DNA from: a virus
Length of the DNA stretch: 37,090 nucleotides
Strand: one strand, 5' to 3'
Virus record (IMG/VR): IMGVR_UViG_3300009103_000081
Coordinates: 1 to 37,090 of that record
Below the pieces are notes generated by a model. It was given only the letters and a program-made list of their open reading frames with translations. It had not been told where the DNA came from and did no database searches. Every line of letters begins with the position of its first letter. The first letter of the stretch is position 1. Shown here one piece after another: positions 7,777 to 16,149 of the stretch. The translations under genes and the position numbers were made by a program.

Positions 7777-8176
7777 ATTAAATCCTACTCACTCGGATAT
7801 GTTAATGGATAAAGAAATATCCTTAATATGGGATGAACAAGAGACGGTACGATTTGCCATTAAACATTGGCACGAAAGGGTAGATAAGTTTATATATCCA
7901 GCAAAGAGTTATTGCGTAGCAGTTTGTTATGCAAAGTGGATTGAGAGAGATTATGGAGATAATTTTTGGGACTTATTAAATGACCCAAATTTATTGTATA
8001 GTAATGACCCTTACTTTGAAGTATATAAAGATAAGAAGCATATATACAATCCTATTATATCAGCTTTTCCTGAAGATGAAAGTCAAGGAATGATACCTGA
8101 TATTAGGGATTGGTATGAAAAAGAAATAAAGTACGATACAGGTATTAGTATAAATAGTAAATATAAGGAGAAATAA
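7739..8176 (+). CDS. Unrecognised protein, last gene of the tailoring run
   Basis: This 145-residue protein starts 38 bases inside the previous gene, with GGAG about nine bases upstream of ATG 7739. It is rich in Trp, Tyr and charged residues (SLIWDEQETVRFAIKHW, NFWDLLNDPNLLY) and contains no recognisable motif or membrane segment. Its last codons contain a T4 late-promoter octamer (8149-8156), so its 3' end doubles as the promoter of the virion genes that follow. Confidence 0.75.
   Translation: MKEWKIKQEVYHRLNPTHSDMLMDKEISLIWDEQETVRFAIKHWHERVDKFIYPAKSYCVAVCYAKWIERDYGDNFWDLLNDPNLLYSNDPYFEVYKDKKHIYNPIISAFPEDESQGMIPDIRDWYEKEIKYDTGISINSKYKEK
8149..8156 (+). promoter_or_regulatory. T4-type late promoter TATAAATA inside the end of a gene
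   Basis: Exact TATAAATA, 22 bases between its end and the ATG at 8179. T4-like phages use this octamer as the whole recognition site for late transcription by host polymerase with gp55. It marks the point where the tailoring run gives way to virion genes. Confidence 0.75.
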
Positions 8177-8178
8177 TT

Positions 8179-8415
8179 ATGGCTATTAAGATAAATGGTA
8201 AAGAGTACGATGAAACGAAATTTGACGACAAAACTAAAAATTATGTGATTGCTCGTCAGGAATTGGTTCAAAATCGTGCAAGACTGGAGATTGAAGCGGA
8301 AAAGATTGAGGTATTGATAAGATTTTACAATGCTAAGATTTGTGAGTTCCTAGGAATTGACCCCAATGCTCCTAAAGAAACAACGACTGAAAATAAAACA
8401 GAACAAAAGAGTTAA
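8179..8415 (+). CDS. Small conserved-looking phage protein with INGKEYD N-terminus
   Basis: The 78-residue protein starts after a strong AGGAGA ribosome site. It opens with IKINGKEYDETKF, followed by a helical, probably coiled-coil region of Arg, Glu, Leu and Ile (about 25-60) and a Thr/Lys-rich tail. Small proteins of this layout are common in marine T4-like phages near fibre and baseplate genes, and it may belong to the DUF6447 type. No function is known to me. It is the first gene after the promoter at 8149. Confidence 0.75.
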   Translation: MAIKINGKEYDETKFDDKTKNYVIARQELVQNRARLEIEAEKIEVLIRFYNAKICEFLGIDPNAPKETTTENKTEQKS

Positions 8416-8419
8416 TTAG

Positions 8420-8761
8420 ATGGCGGCGATTGCTAACCTACGAATAGACCAAGGCACTACATTTTCTAGTAATATAACATTGGCAGGAAGTGATGGAGCA
8501 GCTTGGGATTTAACAGGTCATACCGTAGAGGCCAAAATGGCTAAAGGGTATGAAAGTACAAAGACACGGACTACAATGACAACTGCTGTAGCGAATCCGA
8601 CTACAGGAATTATCACATTATCACTAACTTCTGCTCAAACAGCTGCCTTGGACGCACCAAGCAGATATGTTTATGATGTAGAGGTTACTAGGACTAGTGA
8701 TTCTGTAGTAACCAGAGTCATAGAAGGTATTATTACCGTTCGTCCTAATGTTACCGTCTAA
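8420..8761 (+). CDS. Probable virion structural protein (Ig-like beta domain)
   Basis: The 113-residue product is an all-beta protein. It begins LRIDQGTTFSSNITLAGSDG and has strands such as HTVEAKMAKGY and YVYDVEVTRTSDSVVTRVIEGIITVRP. The QGTTF...L.G..G..WDLTG pattern is seen in baseplate or fibre-associated proteins of many tailed phages, including marine T4-like ones. It follows the previous gene by four bases and shares its promoter at 8149. An adaptor or baseplate wedge-associated role is likely but not proven. Confidence 0.75.
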   Translation: MAAIANLRIDQGTTFSSNITLAGSDGAAWDLTGHTVEAKMAKGYESTKTRTTMTTAVANPTTGIITLSLTSAQTAALDAPSRYVYDVEVTRTSDSVVTRVIEGIITVRPNVTV

Positions 8762-8808
8762 ATTCTCTAAATACTTCAAAATTGATTAATATTTGAATTG
8801 CCATTTGG

Positions 8809-8816
8809 TATAAATA
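8809..8816 (+). promoter_or_regulatory. T4-type late promoter TATAAATA
   Basis: Exact octamer in the 80-base gap between 8761 and 8842, 25 bases upstream of the GTG start at 8842. It probably drives the block of small and medium structural genes from 8842 to about 11571. Confidence 0.85.
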
Positions 8817-8841
8817 TTAACACAATAAAGGGAGAAAAGAA

Positions 8842-9099
8842 GTGTCTCAAATAAAAGCTAGAATAGACTCAACAATTAGTAGACCTCAACAAGTATCGGT
8901 TACTATGCCTGCTGGAGCAGCGTCTCAAACTGCTGTAACCAACGCAACATTAAAATTTAGACTATTAGCTGATGTAGACTCGTCTACCCTGGCTGATGGT
9001 TCTATGATTCAGTATTCTGCAACAAGTGATAAGTTTGTTGTAAGAGACGAAATCACAACTACAACAGGTTCTATAACTTTAAATGGTGGTTCATTTTAA
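8842..9099 (+). CDS. Small virion structural protein ending in GGSF
   Basis: This 85-residue protein starts at GTG 8842 with GGGAGA well placed upstream. The sequence is Thr/Ser/Ala-rich with beta character (RPQQVSVTMPAG, ATLKFRLLADVD) and ends TGSITLNGGSF. The same closing GGSF ends the next, much larger protein. It is probably a fibre- or baseplate-associated protein. The family is not named with confidence. Confidence 0.75.
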   Translation: MSQIKARIDSTISRPQQVSVTMPAGAASQTAVTNATLKFRLLADVDSSTLADGSMIQYSATSDKFVVRDEITTTTGSITLNGGSF

Positions 9100-9115
9100 A
9101 AAGAGAGAATAAGAT

Positions 9116-10855
9116 ATGGCAACAATAATACGAATAAAAAGAAGTGCTAACACAACCGCTCCTAGTACACTAAAACTTGGAGAATTAGCTTTAACTTATG
9201 GAACTGGAACTGCTGGAAATAATGGAGATAGATTATTTGCTGGTACAGGTGGGGTTGATGGAAATGGTGACGCAAATGATATTGATGTAATTGGTGGTAA
9301 GTATTTTACAAGTTTATTTCCTACAACAAACGGTGTAGTTGGTTCAGAAAAATTAATAACAACAGATTCAAATAACAGAATTGACCAAATGGTATTTGGT
9401 AACTCAAATACTGATTCAGGTCAAATTACATTTAACGAAGCATTAAACAACGGTTCAAACAATGTTGTTTTAAAAGCTCCGTTATCATTAACAAATTCAT
9501 CTACACTTTTATTACCTGATGGTGCTGGAAGTGCTGGACAATTCGTAAAAGTAACCTCGGCAAGTGGTTCAGAAGCACAATTAGGTTTTGCTGATGTTGA
9601 TACAACATTAACTTTAACTGATAGTACTGGAACATCAATTAACTATTCAACTGCTGACTCTTTATTACTTACAGGTGATGGAACAATTGATACTGCCGCT
9701 ACTGCGAATACAATTACAATTAAAGTACAAGACGCTTCAATTGGAACAACTCAACTTACAAACTCTGGTGTAACCAATGCTAAATTGGCAAACGATAGTG
9801 TTACCATTGGAGGAACTGCTGTTGAATTAGGTGGTTCTGCAATAACAGACCTTACAAGTTTAACAAGTGTTGTTGTTGATGACTTAACTTTAAATGGACA
9901 AGATGTTTCAACAACTGCTGGAAACAAAGACATTACTTTAACTCCACACGGAACTGGTGTTGTAACCGTACCTAGTGGATATAAAGATAGAGCAGGTTTT
10001 GGTGCTGACGCTTTAGCTACTAAAGAGTATGTTGATGGATTTACTTCAGGATTAGATGTTAAAGATAGTTGTAGAGTTGCTACTACTGCTAACTTAACGG
10101 TTACTTATGACCAAACAAACAAAAGATTAGATAATGCTGGAACACAGGCCGCTTTATCAATAGATGGTGTTACCTTATCAGTTAACGATAGAGTATTAGT
10201 TAAAGACCAAACAGAAGCAAGACAAAATGGAATCTACAAGGTAACAGATGTTGGTTCTAACTCTTCTAATTGGAGAATGGAAAGAAGTTCCGATACTAAT
10301 ACAGGTGCTCAATTAACTGGTGGTTCATTTACTTTCGTTGAAGAAGGAACTGCTAATAGTGATAATGGTTATACATTTACTCACAATGGTATACCAACAC
10401 TAACAGACAACACATTATCTAACAATACAGAATTACCAGTATCACAATTCTCGGGTGCTGGACAAGTAGTAGCTGGTGCTGCTCTTGTAAAAGCTGGGAA
10501 TACTTTAGATGTTAATGTAGATGACGCTTCAATCGCTGTTGTGTCAGACGCTTTACAAGTTAAAGCTGGTGGTATTACAAATGCGATGTTGGCAGGAAGT
10601 ATTGCTAACTCTAAACTTGCTGATCCAAGTGTTTCACTTGCTGGTGAATCTGGAACAGGTACGGTTAGTCTTGGTGGTACATTAACTTTTACTGCTGGCG
10701 AAGGAATTGATACGACTGCTTCAGGTTCTGCAATTACTATTGCTGGTGAGGATGCTACAACAACAAATAAAGGAGTTGCTTCGTTTAGTACTGATAACTT
10801 CACGGTAACAAGTGGTGCCGTTGAGGTTACTACTATTGATGGTGGGTCGTTCTAA
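9116..10855 (+). CDS. Tail fibre-like virion protein (579 residues)
   Basis: The N-terminus (IIRIKRSANTTAPSTLKLGE) matches the kRS...P..L..GELA start of many phage fibre proteins. The middle is made of repeats that read as stacked beta strands (TLLLPDGAGSAGQFVKV, TAGNKDITLTPHGTGVVTV). A module at about 295-430 begins ATKEYVDGFTSGLDVKDSCR and includes DQTNKRLDNAG, VNDRVLVKDQTEARQNGIY and WRMERSSDTNTG; this module is widespread in phage fibres. Short repeats (DDASIAVVSDALQVKAGG, ITNAMLAGSIANSKL) follow, and the protein ends TIDGGSF. It is probably trimeric and part of a side or long fibre. The next gene starts two bases before the end of this stop codon region, in direct continuation. Confidence 0.88.
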   Translation: MATIIRIKRSANTTAPSTLKLGELALTYGTGTAGNNGDRLFAGTGGVDGNGDANDIDVIGGKYFTSLFPTTNGVVGSEKLITTDSNNRIDQMVFGNSNTDSGQITFNEALNNGSNNVVLKAPLSLTNSSTLLLPDGAGSAGQFVKVTSASGSEAQLGFADVDTTLTLTDSTGTSINYSTADSLLLTGDGTIDTAATANTITIKVQDASIGTTQLTNSGVTNAKLANDSVTIGGTAVELGGSAITDLTSLTSVVVDDLTLNGQDVSTTAGNKDITLTPHGTGVVTVPSGYKDRAGFGADALATKEYVDGFTSGLDVKDSCRVATTANLTVTYDQTNKRLDNAGTQAALSIDGVTLSVNDRVLVKDQTEARQNGIYKVTDVGSNSSNWRMERSSDTNTGAQLTGGSFTFVEEGTANSDNGYTFTHNGIPTLTDNTLSNNTELPVSQFSGAGQVVAGAALVKAGNTLDVNVDDASIAVVSDALQVKAGGITNAMLAGSIANSKLADPSVSLAGESGTGTVSLGGTLTFTAGEGIDTTASGSAITIAGEDATTTNKGVASFSTDNFTVTSGAVEVTTIDGGSF

Positions 10856-11235
10856 TGGCTACCGTTCTTAAACCAAAACGAAGTTTTACTTCCGCCGCTG
10901 TCCCTAGTGTAAGTGATTTAGAGATTGGCGAATTGGCGATGAATGTCGCTGATGGTAAGTTTTTTACAAAATTAAATGCGAGTACTATTAAAGAAGTTGG
11001 TGGTGCAAGTGCTGTTAATATTCAATCAGTATTAAATGCTGGTAATACAACAACTACTGACATATTTTTTAATAATGCAAATATAATATTTGAAGGTGCT
11101 ACACCTGACGCCTACGAAACAACATTAACGGTAGAAGACCCGACTGCTGATAGAACGGTTAAACTACCAAATTCAAGTGGAACTTTGGCATTAACAGGAG
11201 ATATTCTTGCTTTTGCTGTAGTATTTGGGGGATAA
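10855..11235 (+). CDS. Fibre-associated structural protein with GELAMN N-terminus
   Basis: The 126-residue protein begins VLKPKRSFTSAAVPSVSDLE then IGELAMN, a short version of the N-terminal module of the preceding fibre protein. It continues with TTTDIFFNNANIIFEGATPD and TLTVEDPTADRTVKLPNSSG, the latter being a common phage fibre strand motif. It ends VVFGG. It may be a small fibre, a hinge segment or a remnant of a longer fibre. The start overlaps the stop of the upstream gene by one base (TAATG). Confidence 0.8.
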   Translation: MATVLKPKRSFTSAAVPSVSDLEIGELAMNVADGKFFTKLNASTIKEVGGASAVNIQSVLNAGNTTTTDIFFNNANIIFEGATPDAYETTLTVEDPTADRTVKLPNSSGTLALTGDILAFAVVFGG

Positions 11236-11241
11236 TAAACA

Positions 11242-11571
11242 ATGGCAAGTGCTTTTAAAAATGCTGGACAGGCAAATCCAACAACTGATGGTGTAGGTGC
11301 AAATGTATATACTGCTCCTTCTAATGGAACTGCCGTATTACACGCTGTTTATATCTCAAATAAGAATGCTGCTACTCAAGCAGTAGTAGATGTATCGGCA
11401 ACGGTAGATGGTGGAACAACTTTTAAAAGTATTATAAAAGGTTGTATAATCCCACAAAATAACACTTTTATATTAGACAAACCAGTCAATTTAGAAGCAA
11501 ATGATATAATAAGAGTAGTGAGTAATGTGGCAGATACAGACACATTTATATCTGTATTAGAGAACACATAA
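11242..11571 (+). CDS. Small virion structural protein
   Basis: At 109 residues it is an all-beta protein with segments NVYTAPSNGTAVLHAVYISN, DVSATVDGGTTFKSIIKG and LEANDIIRVVSNVADTDTFI. This pattern (a decorated beta-sandwich with a domain that reads like a virion adaptor) is typical of small T4-like marine phage structural proteins. It lies six bases after the previous gene and before the tandem late promoters at 11577-11593. No precise role can be assigned. Confidence 0.75.
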   Translation: MASAFKNAGQANPTTDGVGANVYTAPSNGTAVLHAVYISNKNAATQAVVDVSATVDGGTTFKSIIKGCIIPQNNTFILDKPVNLEANDIIRVVSNVADTDTFISVLENT

Positions 11572-11576
11572 TAGAT

Positions 11577-11593
11577 TATAAATAGTATAAATA
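11577..11593 (+). promoter_or_regulatory. Two tandem T4-type late promoters
   Basis: TATAAATA occurs at 11577-11584 and again at 11586-11593, one base apart, upstream of the ATG at 11615. Only the second is at the usual distance (21 bases), so the pair may give two nearby start points or raise promoter strength. Confidence 0.85.
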
Positions 11594-11614
11594 TAACAAA
11601 AGAGGAATTATTAA

Positions 11615-12112
11615 ATGGCATTAGCATTAGCAACAGGAGCTTCAACCGCTGTAGGAGTAGACGCTGCTGGTTTTCAGATTTCAAATGAATACGCTATGCA
11701 CGCCCTAAACCGTGATGTTAATGGTCTTTTAATTTACACAAAGACTAAACTTGATAGTACTGATACTATTGATGTTAACGACGGACAAGGTTTTGGTTAT
11801 AATGGTTTTGAAGGACTTGCAATAGGTAAAGCAAGTGATGGTACTACCGTTCAGAATACACTACAAAGTGATTATGATGAGAGTACAGACGACCATTATC
11901 AAACAAATGCTAAGTTTAGAAAGTATCAACAGGTTAGATTTGACCCATTGAAACTTTTTTATTTTATTAATGATGAAGGAATGTTAGTTGCGAGATACCA
12001 ACACGACTATACATATGCTGCTACAGAAACGGCAACTTCAACAACTGGTAATAACTGGATACCCGCTGGTGGCGTTTATTATACACAGGCCAATCAGGAA
12101 AGGTATTTGTAA
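11615..12112 (+). CDS. Virion structural protein of marine T4-like phage type
   Basis: This 165-residue protein begins MALALATGASTAVGVDAAGF and contains HALNRDVNGLLIYTKTKLDS, GQGFGYNGFEGLAIG, and KYQQVRFDPLKLFYFINDEG followed by LVARYQHDY. Sequences of this layout are found beside fibre genes in marine T4-like phages and are annotated as virion structural proteins. It has GAGGAA upstream and is first after the tandem late promoters. It may be an attachment or adaptor protein for the large fibres encoded next. Confidence 0.75.
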   Translation: MALALATGASTAVGVDAAGFQISNEYAMHALNRDVNGLLIYTKTKLDSTDTIDVNDGQGFGYNGFEGLAIGKASDGTTVQNTLQSDYDESTDDHYQTNAKFRKYQQVRFDPLKLFYFINDEGMLVARYQHDYTYAATETATSTTGNNWIPAGGVYYTQANQERYL

Positions 12113-12137
12113 AATTAAAAATTAGAGAGAGATAAAA

Positions 12138-15100
12138 ATGGCAGATTTTATTTTAGGTAGACTTAAATTTCACTTCAAAGGTGATTGGGTTACCGCAACC
12201 GCTTATATTAAAGATGATGTTGTAAGATATGGTGGAAATAGTTTCGTTGCAATGGCGAACCATACATCTTCAGCAGCTTTTGAAACAGACCTTACATCAA
12301 CAAAATGGAAAAAGATGGCAGCTGGGCAAGACTGGAAAGGTGCTTGGGCAGCTACTACATTTTATAAAGTAGACGATGTTGTACAATGGGGAGGTTCTAC
12401 CTTCGCTTGTAATGAAGCACACACTTCACAAACAGACTTATATGACGATACATCAAAATGGACATCTTTTGTTCCAGGATTTGCTTGGAAAGGTACTTAC
12501 ACAAATGGTACTGCTTATAAAGTAAATGATTTAGCAAAATATGGTGCAAATGTTTATATCTGTACCGTAGAACATACTGCCGCTTCTACAATAGATACTG
12601 CTAAATTTGCTTTATTCGTTTCAGGATTAGAATTTGAAGATTCATACAACGCTGGAACAGCTTATCAAGCTGGAGACATTGTATCTTATGGTGGATACAA
12701 TTATGTTGCTGTAGTACAAAGTACTGGCGAAACACCATACAACAATGCTACTAAATGGGAAATTTTAACAACTGGTTATAAGATGGTTGGTACCTATGCA
12801 GGTGCAACTGCTTATAAAACTGGTGATGTAGTCCAATATGGTGGTCACACTTATGTTGCAAAAACAGACGCAACAGGTGTTGTTCCAACAAACACTACAA
12901 ATTGGGATTTATTAAACGAAGGTTTAAAATGGAATGATACTTGGGCAGACGCAACTGCTTATGCTCCAGGTGACGCTGTTGCTTATGGTTCATCTTCTTA
13001 TAGATGTAAATTAGCACACACTTCTTCTGCTGTCGCTGGTGACGCTAAAAGACCAGATTACGATACTGGTGGAGTTTATTGGGACTTACTTGCTGAAGGA
13101 GATTCAAACTTCGTAACCACAACTCGTGGAGATTTATTAACTAGAAACGCAACACAGAATGTCAGATTACCTATTGGTACAACTGGCTCAATGTTAAAAT
13201 CTGATGGTACAGATGTTGCTTGGGCACTTGCTCAAACTAATGACAATGTATATTTTGTTGCACCTCACGGTACAGACGCTTTACCAAGTAGTGATACTGG
13301 TAGAGGAACTTCTTTAGATAAACCTTGGGCAACAATAGCATATGCTTGTAATTGGATGAAAGACACAGGTAACTCTGGATTAGATTACACGGTTACGGTT
13401 ACAAACACAACAATATTTACAATTACTTTAGCTACTTCAAGTTATGCTCACACTTATTCAAGTGGTGGTACGGTAACTAAATCAGACTATAGTACACTTT
13501 CAATTTCAGACGCTCCGTATAACAACTCAACAGGTGTGGTAACAATTACTACTTCTGCTGTTCACGGATTAACAACAGGTGATAAAGTTAAATTATCTGG
13601 AATAGTTTATACTTGTTCTGAAGGAACTAAAACTTATCCAAGAGATACGGTTAATAAAACGCTTTATGTTAAAACTGGAACATATTCAGAAGCATTACCA
13701 ATTGTTGTTCCTGCGAACACACAAATTATTGGTGATGGAGTAAGAAGTACAAAAATTAAACCTGCTTCAGGAAATTCAACTGCAAGTGGTCTAACTAACA
13801 CACCTAACGCAAGAGCTGATATGTTTAGAGTTAGGGATGGAGTGACGATGACTGGTATGACTTTCTCTGGAATGTTAGGAACTATGGGTGCTGCTGACGC
13901 AAATGGCGTAGCAAGACCAAATACTGCTGACGGTGCTACTCGTTCAGGTGTAGTTATCGCTTTAGACCCAGGTACAGGTACTACAGACAATTCTGCTTGG
14001 ATTGAATATAAATCTCCATTTATACAAAATTGTACACACTTTGGAACTGGTTCAGTTGGTATTAAGATTGATGGTTCACTACACGGTGGTGGATATGCTT
14101 CAATTCTTGCAAACGACTTTACACAAATTTCAAGTGATGGTATTGGTGTATGGGCATTATCAAATGCTAAATCAGAATTAGTATCAGTATTCACTTATTA
14201 CTGCCATCACGGTTATTTGGCTGATAGTGGAGCTGTTATCAGAAGTTTGAACTCTAACAACTCTTATGGAGAATATGGTTCAACTGCTGCTGGTATTGAC
14301 GCTTCAGAAACACCTTATACAGGAACGGTAGATTTAAGAAACAACGAAGCAAGAGTAGGAAGAGTATTAATTGCTGGTTCAGGTATTGGAAGATTAGAAT
14401 TTGAATACGCTGGGGAAAGTTATTCTTCTGCCACTATTGCGTTTGCTGGTTCTGGTGCTTCAGGTGCCGCTACTGCTTCATTTAACGATGGTGCTGTAAA
14501 ACATATTAAAGTTGCAACAAATGGTTCAACTCACTTTACAACTTCAGGATTTGCACAATCAGGAACTTCAACTACATTAAAACTTGCTGCTTCTGATTCA
14601 CAACCAGACGATTTCTATAATGGAATGAGAATAAATGTTTATACTGGAACTGGTTACGGTAATACTGCAATCATAACTGACTATGTTGCTTCTACAAAAA
14701 CTTGTACGGTACAAAAAAATAATGGTACTGCAGGTTGGGATGTATGGGTAAACTCTGGTTTATCTTCTGCAACAACTTTTGATACAACATCTGGTTACGA
14801 AATAGAACCAAGAGTGACTATTTCTGGTGGTGGTTCTCCAACAAGAGACGCACTCGCTAGAGCTGTTGTAGATAATCAACAAATTTCAAAAATTTATATA
14901 TTAGACGGAGGTGCTGGTTATTCTTCTGCACCAACGGTAACAATTACAGACCCTAACGCTTCAACGGTTGGTACTGCTACTTCTGAAATAGGAGATGGAG
15001 TAATATCACAAACAACGGTTGGAACTGCTGGTTCTGGATACAAAACAGAAACAACAACTGCTACTATATCTGGTAATGGTTATGCTGAAATATCAAGTGA

Positions 15101-16124
15101 AGGTACTGCCTTTGTTAGATTAACAGGATTATCAAAATCACCTACAGGTGGAGACATTGTAGAGTTTGCTGGAATAACTGGACAAGCTTACTATGTTGTG
15201 GCGGTTACAGGATATTCTGCTGGTGCTGGAACGGTTAGAGTAAATCCTAAATTTACAACTGCTAACAAACCAACTCACGCTGAAACTGCTACTTTAAGAA
15301 GTAATTACTCAAACATAAGATTAACAGGACACGACTTCCTAGATGTTGGTACTGGAGATATTGCAACAACTAATTATCCAAATGCTCCAACACAGGCGGC
15401 AGACGCTAATGATGAAATCTATGAAGCTGATAGAGGAAGAGTATTCTATTCTTCAACAGACCAAGATGGTAACTTTAGAGTAGGTAATCTATTTAAAATT
15501 GAACAGGCAACTGGTAAGGCAACATTGAATGCCGAAGCATTTGACCTTTCTGGATTACAAGAATTAAGTTTAGGTTCAAGTGCTCAAGGAAACTTTGGTG
15601 CTACAATTGCTGAATTTAGTACAGACGGAACATTGGCAGACAATTCTGATACTGCTCTTGTAACCGAAAGAGCTATTAAGACTTATGTAGATGGACAACT
15701 TGGTGGTGGTCAAAACGACTTGTCAGTTAACTCATTAACGGCAGGTTCAATTACTGCAACAGGACAAACTATTTCTACAACAGGATTAAGTGGAACAGAT
15801 GTTAATTTAACTATTGGAACACAAAACGATGGTATAATTACATTAAACGCACAAACACAAATAGGAATTACACCTTCGGCTGCTAACGACATAGTTAATA
15901 AATCATATGTTGATTCGCAAGGTACTCCAACATTACAAACACTTTCAATTGATGATGTTGATTTGGCATTAAAACGAAGAGTTATTACAAATGCTAATGA
16001 ACTAATCCAAAAAGAAAGTACTCGTTTTGATGGTACAGATAAAGCTGAAGGATTTGAATTTATCAACGGCACTATGCAAATTAATATAGACAAAGCTGGA
16101 GATTTGGTAATAGAAACAATATAA
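12138..16124 (+). CDS. Large fibre protein: six carbohydrate-binding-like repeats, pectate-lyase-like start motif, beta-rich C-terminus
   Basis: Residues about 10-325 contain six tandem repeats of roughly 50 residues with the pattern W....Y..GDVV.YGG..Y.A...HTS....W, resembling CBM5/12-like or fibre adaptor repeats. At about residue 372 VAPHGTDALPSSDTGRGTSL begins a stretch ending KPWATIAYAC, the usual opening of pectate-lyase-like right-handed beta-helices. Long Gly/Ser/Thr-rich beta segments follow. The C-terminal part includes DRGRVFYSSTDQDGNFRVGN and ATLNAEAFDLSG, both common in marine myovirus fibres, and an ERAIKTYVDGQL segment that often precedes coiled or beta-prism regions. At 1328 residues it is a major host-contact structure. 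It shares its N-terminal module with the next three large proteins. Confidence 0.88.
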   Translation: MADFILGRLKFHFKGDWVTATAYIKDDVVRYGGNSFVAMANHTSSAAFETDLTSTKWKKMAAGQDWKGAWAATTFYKVDDVVQWGGSTFACNEAHTSQTDLYDDTSKWTSFVPGFAWKGTYTNGTAYKVNDLAKYGANVYICTVEHTAASTIDTAKFALFVSGLEFEDSYNAGTAYQAGDIVSYGGYNYVAVVQSTGETPYNNATKWEILTTGYKMVGTYAGATAYKTGDVVQYGGHTYVAKTDATGVVPTNTTNWDLLNEGLKWNDTWADATAYAPGDAVAYGSSSYRCKLAHTSSAVAGDAKRPDYDTGGVYWDLLAEGDSNFVTTTRGDLLTRNATQNVRLPIGTTGSMLKSDGTDVAWALAQTNDNVYFVAPHGTDALPSSDTGRGTSLDKPWATIAYACNWMKDTGNSGLDYTVTVTNTTIFTITLATSSYAHTYSSGGTVTKSDYSTLSISDAPYNNSTGVVTITTSAVHGLTTGDKVKLSGIVYTCSEGTKTYPRDTVNKTLYVKTGTYSEALPIVVPANTQIIGDGVRSTKIKPASGNSTASGLTNTPNARADMFRVRDGVTMTGMTFSGMLGTMGAADANGVARPNTADGATRSGVVIALDPGTGTTDNSAWIEYKSPFIQNCTHFGTGSVGIKIDGSLHGGGYASILANDFTQISSDGIGVWALSNAKSELVSVFTYYCHHGYLADSGAVIRSLNSNNSYGEYGSTAAGIDASETPYTGTVDLRNNEARVGRVLIAGSGIGRLEFEYAGESYSSATIAFAGSGASGAATASFNDGAVKHIKVATNGSTHFTTSGFAQSGTSTTLKLAASDSQPDDFYNGMRINVYTGTGYGNTAIITDYVASTKTCTVQKNNGTAGWDVWVNSGLSSATTFDTTSGYEIEPRVTISGGGSPTRDALARAVVDNQQISKIYILDGGAGYSSAPTVTITDPNASTVGTATSEIGDGVISQTTVGTAGSGYKTETTTATISGNGYAEISSEGTAFVRLTGLSKSPTGGDIVEFAGITGQAYYVVAVTGYSAGAGTVRVNPKFTTANKPTHAETATLRSNYSNIRLTGHDFLDVGTGDIATTNYPNAPTQAADANDEIYEADRGRVFYSSTDQDGNFRVGNLFKIEQATGKATLNAEAFDLSGLQELSLGSSAQGNFGATIAEFSTDGTLADNSDTALVTERAIKTYVDGQLGGGQNDLSVNSLTAGSITATGQTISTTGLSGTDVNLTIGTQNDGIITLNAQTQIGITPSAANDIVNKSYVDSQGTPTLQTLSIDDVDLALKRRVITNANELIQKESTRFDGTDKAEGFEFINGTMQINIDKAGDLVIETI

Positions 16125-16127
16125 ATA
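16120..16127 (+). promoter_or_regulatory. T4-type late promoter TATAAATA overlapping a stop codon
   Basis: Exact octamer that includes the TAA stop of the upstream fibre gene; 22 bases separate it from the ATG at 16150. The large propeller gene therefore has its own late promoter. Confidence 0.85.
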
Positions 16128-16149
16128 TAGTAAATTAGGAAGATAAACA

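Noticed and set aside
13664-14194. Long minus-strand frame of 176 codons in the large fibre gene
   Set aside because: Repetitive, Gly/Thr/Ala-rich codons on the + strand readily leave the opposite strand open; the product is Pro/Val-rich without any motif.
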